Below, piece after piece: positions 63,981 through 64,000 of a stretch of DNA of 64,000 nucleotides. Made by a program: the position numbers and the translations under genes. Source of the stretch: Pseudonocardiaceae bacterium YIM PH 21723 (GTDB taxonomy: Bacteria; Actinomycetota; Actinomycetes; Mycobacteriales; Pseudonocardiaceae); the NCBI GenBank assembly GCA_003600225.1, contig QZFT01000089.1:62001-126000 (forward strand). The letters run 5' to 3'. Under the pieces are notes generated by a model. The model made no database searches. It worked only from the letters and a program-made list of their open reading frames with translations, and had not been told where the DNA came from. The stretch's first letter is position 1. Each line of letters opens with the position of its first letter.

Positions 63981-64000
63981 CGGCCGGATGTGGTCTTCCT

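Larger units (their letters stand above)
37154..64000. mobile_element. Prophage, HK97-fold siphovirus type, incomplete at the window end
   Basis: Consecutive minus-strand genes give a canonical order: small zinc-finger genes, HNH, terS, terL, portal, protease, capsid, connectors, tail tube, chaperones, tape measure, tail tip, lysin and holin candidates, then a terminator at 41759-41792. The right end and integrase are beyond the window. The left boundary is inferred at the tRNA-Gly 3' end; no attR is available to prove it, and the regulator pair at 37339-38403 could be chromosomal. Certain phage genes span 41022-63980. Confidence 0.75.

Overview
The window comes from a high-GC actinomycete chromosome. 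Gene content and style point to the Pseudonocardiaceae or a close relative, which is an inference: WXG100/TNT toxin operon, HspR-controlled dnaK operon with HAIR operators, acyl-CoA carboxylase with an epsilon subunit, EtfD-type iron-sulfur oxidoreductase, DUF397/Scr1-type regulator pair, many ATGA/TGATG start-stop overlaps. The set dnaK-grpE-dnaJ-hspR, clpB, etfD-like and dcd also lies fairly near the origin in mycobacteria, so this may be origin-proximal core chromosome.

Layout. 1-6 kb (minus strand): a membrane hydroxylase with its GntR/FadR regulator, an acyl-CoA carboxylase beta subunit, and a four-gene toxin operon (YbaB-like, WXG100, proline-rich TNT-domain toxin, putative immunity). 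6-13 kb: a DUF3800-like protein, CbiZ amidohydrolase, HMG-CoA lyase, membrane PH-domain protein, biotin ligase BirA, a TetR regulator, then a propionyl-type carboxylase beta subunit with its epsilon subunit; BirA would biotinylate the partner alpha subunit of such carboxylases, which is not in the window. 12.7-24.7 kb: clpB and hspR-dnaJ-grpE-dnaK, each with HspR (HAIR) operators, enclosing a PPOX-family protein, a globin-reductase, a small phosphatase-like protein, two VOC proteins and an aldo-keto reductase. 25-37 kb: a secreted serine protease, a PucR-pxpB-pxpC group (5-oxoproline use), two tandem DUF4097 lipoproteins, the EtfD-like oxidoreductase, a SRPBCC protein, a sortase-type surface protein, dcd and tRNA-Gly(CCC).

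From about 37.2 kb to the window end lies a prophage of the HK97-fold siphovirus type. Its late genes run right to left on the minus strand: small zinc-finger genes, a GH6 glycoside hydrolase, HNH endonuclease, small and large terminase, portal, prohead protease, capsid, head-tail connectors, tail tube, frameshifted tail chaperones, tape measure, tail tip proteins, endolysin and holin candidates, ending in a strong terminator at 41.76-41.79 kb. On the tRNA side are a Scr1/DUF397 regulator pair and a divergent five-gene plus-strand cluster of unknown function. No integrase is in the window, so the far end is missing and insertion at the tRNA gene is inferred.

The most unusual non-coding structures are a 524-bp element at 33.84-34.36 kb with ~108-bp inverted arms and a 54-bp perfect palindrome inside; a hairpin repeat shared by 1.42 and 12.66 kb; two intergenic groups of DnaA-box-like sites (15.42-15.52 and 34.88-34.92 kb); and the terminator-isolated GH6 gene inside the prophage. 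I did not find a clearly new multi-gene system; the 38.65-40.94 kb cluster is the best candidate for undescribed function.
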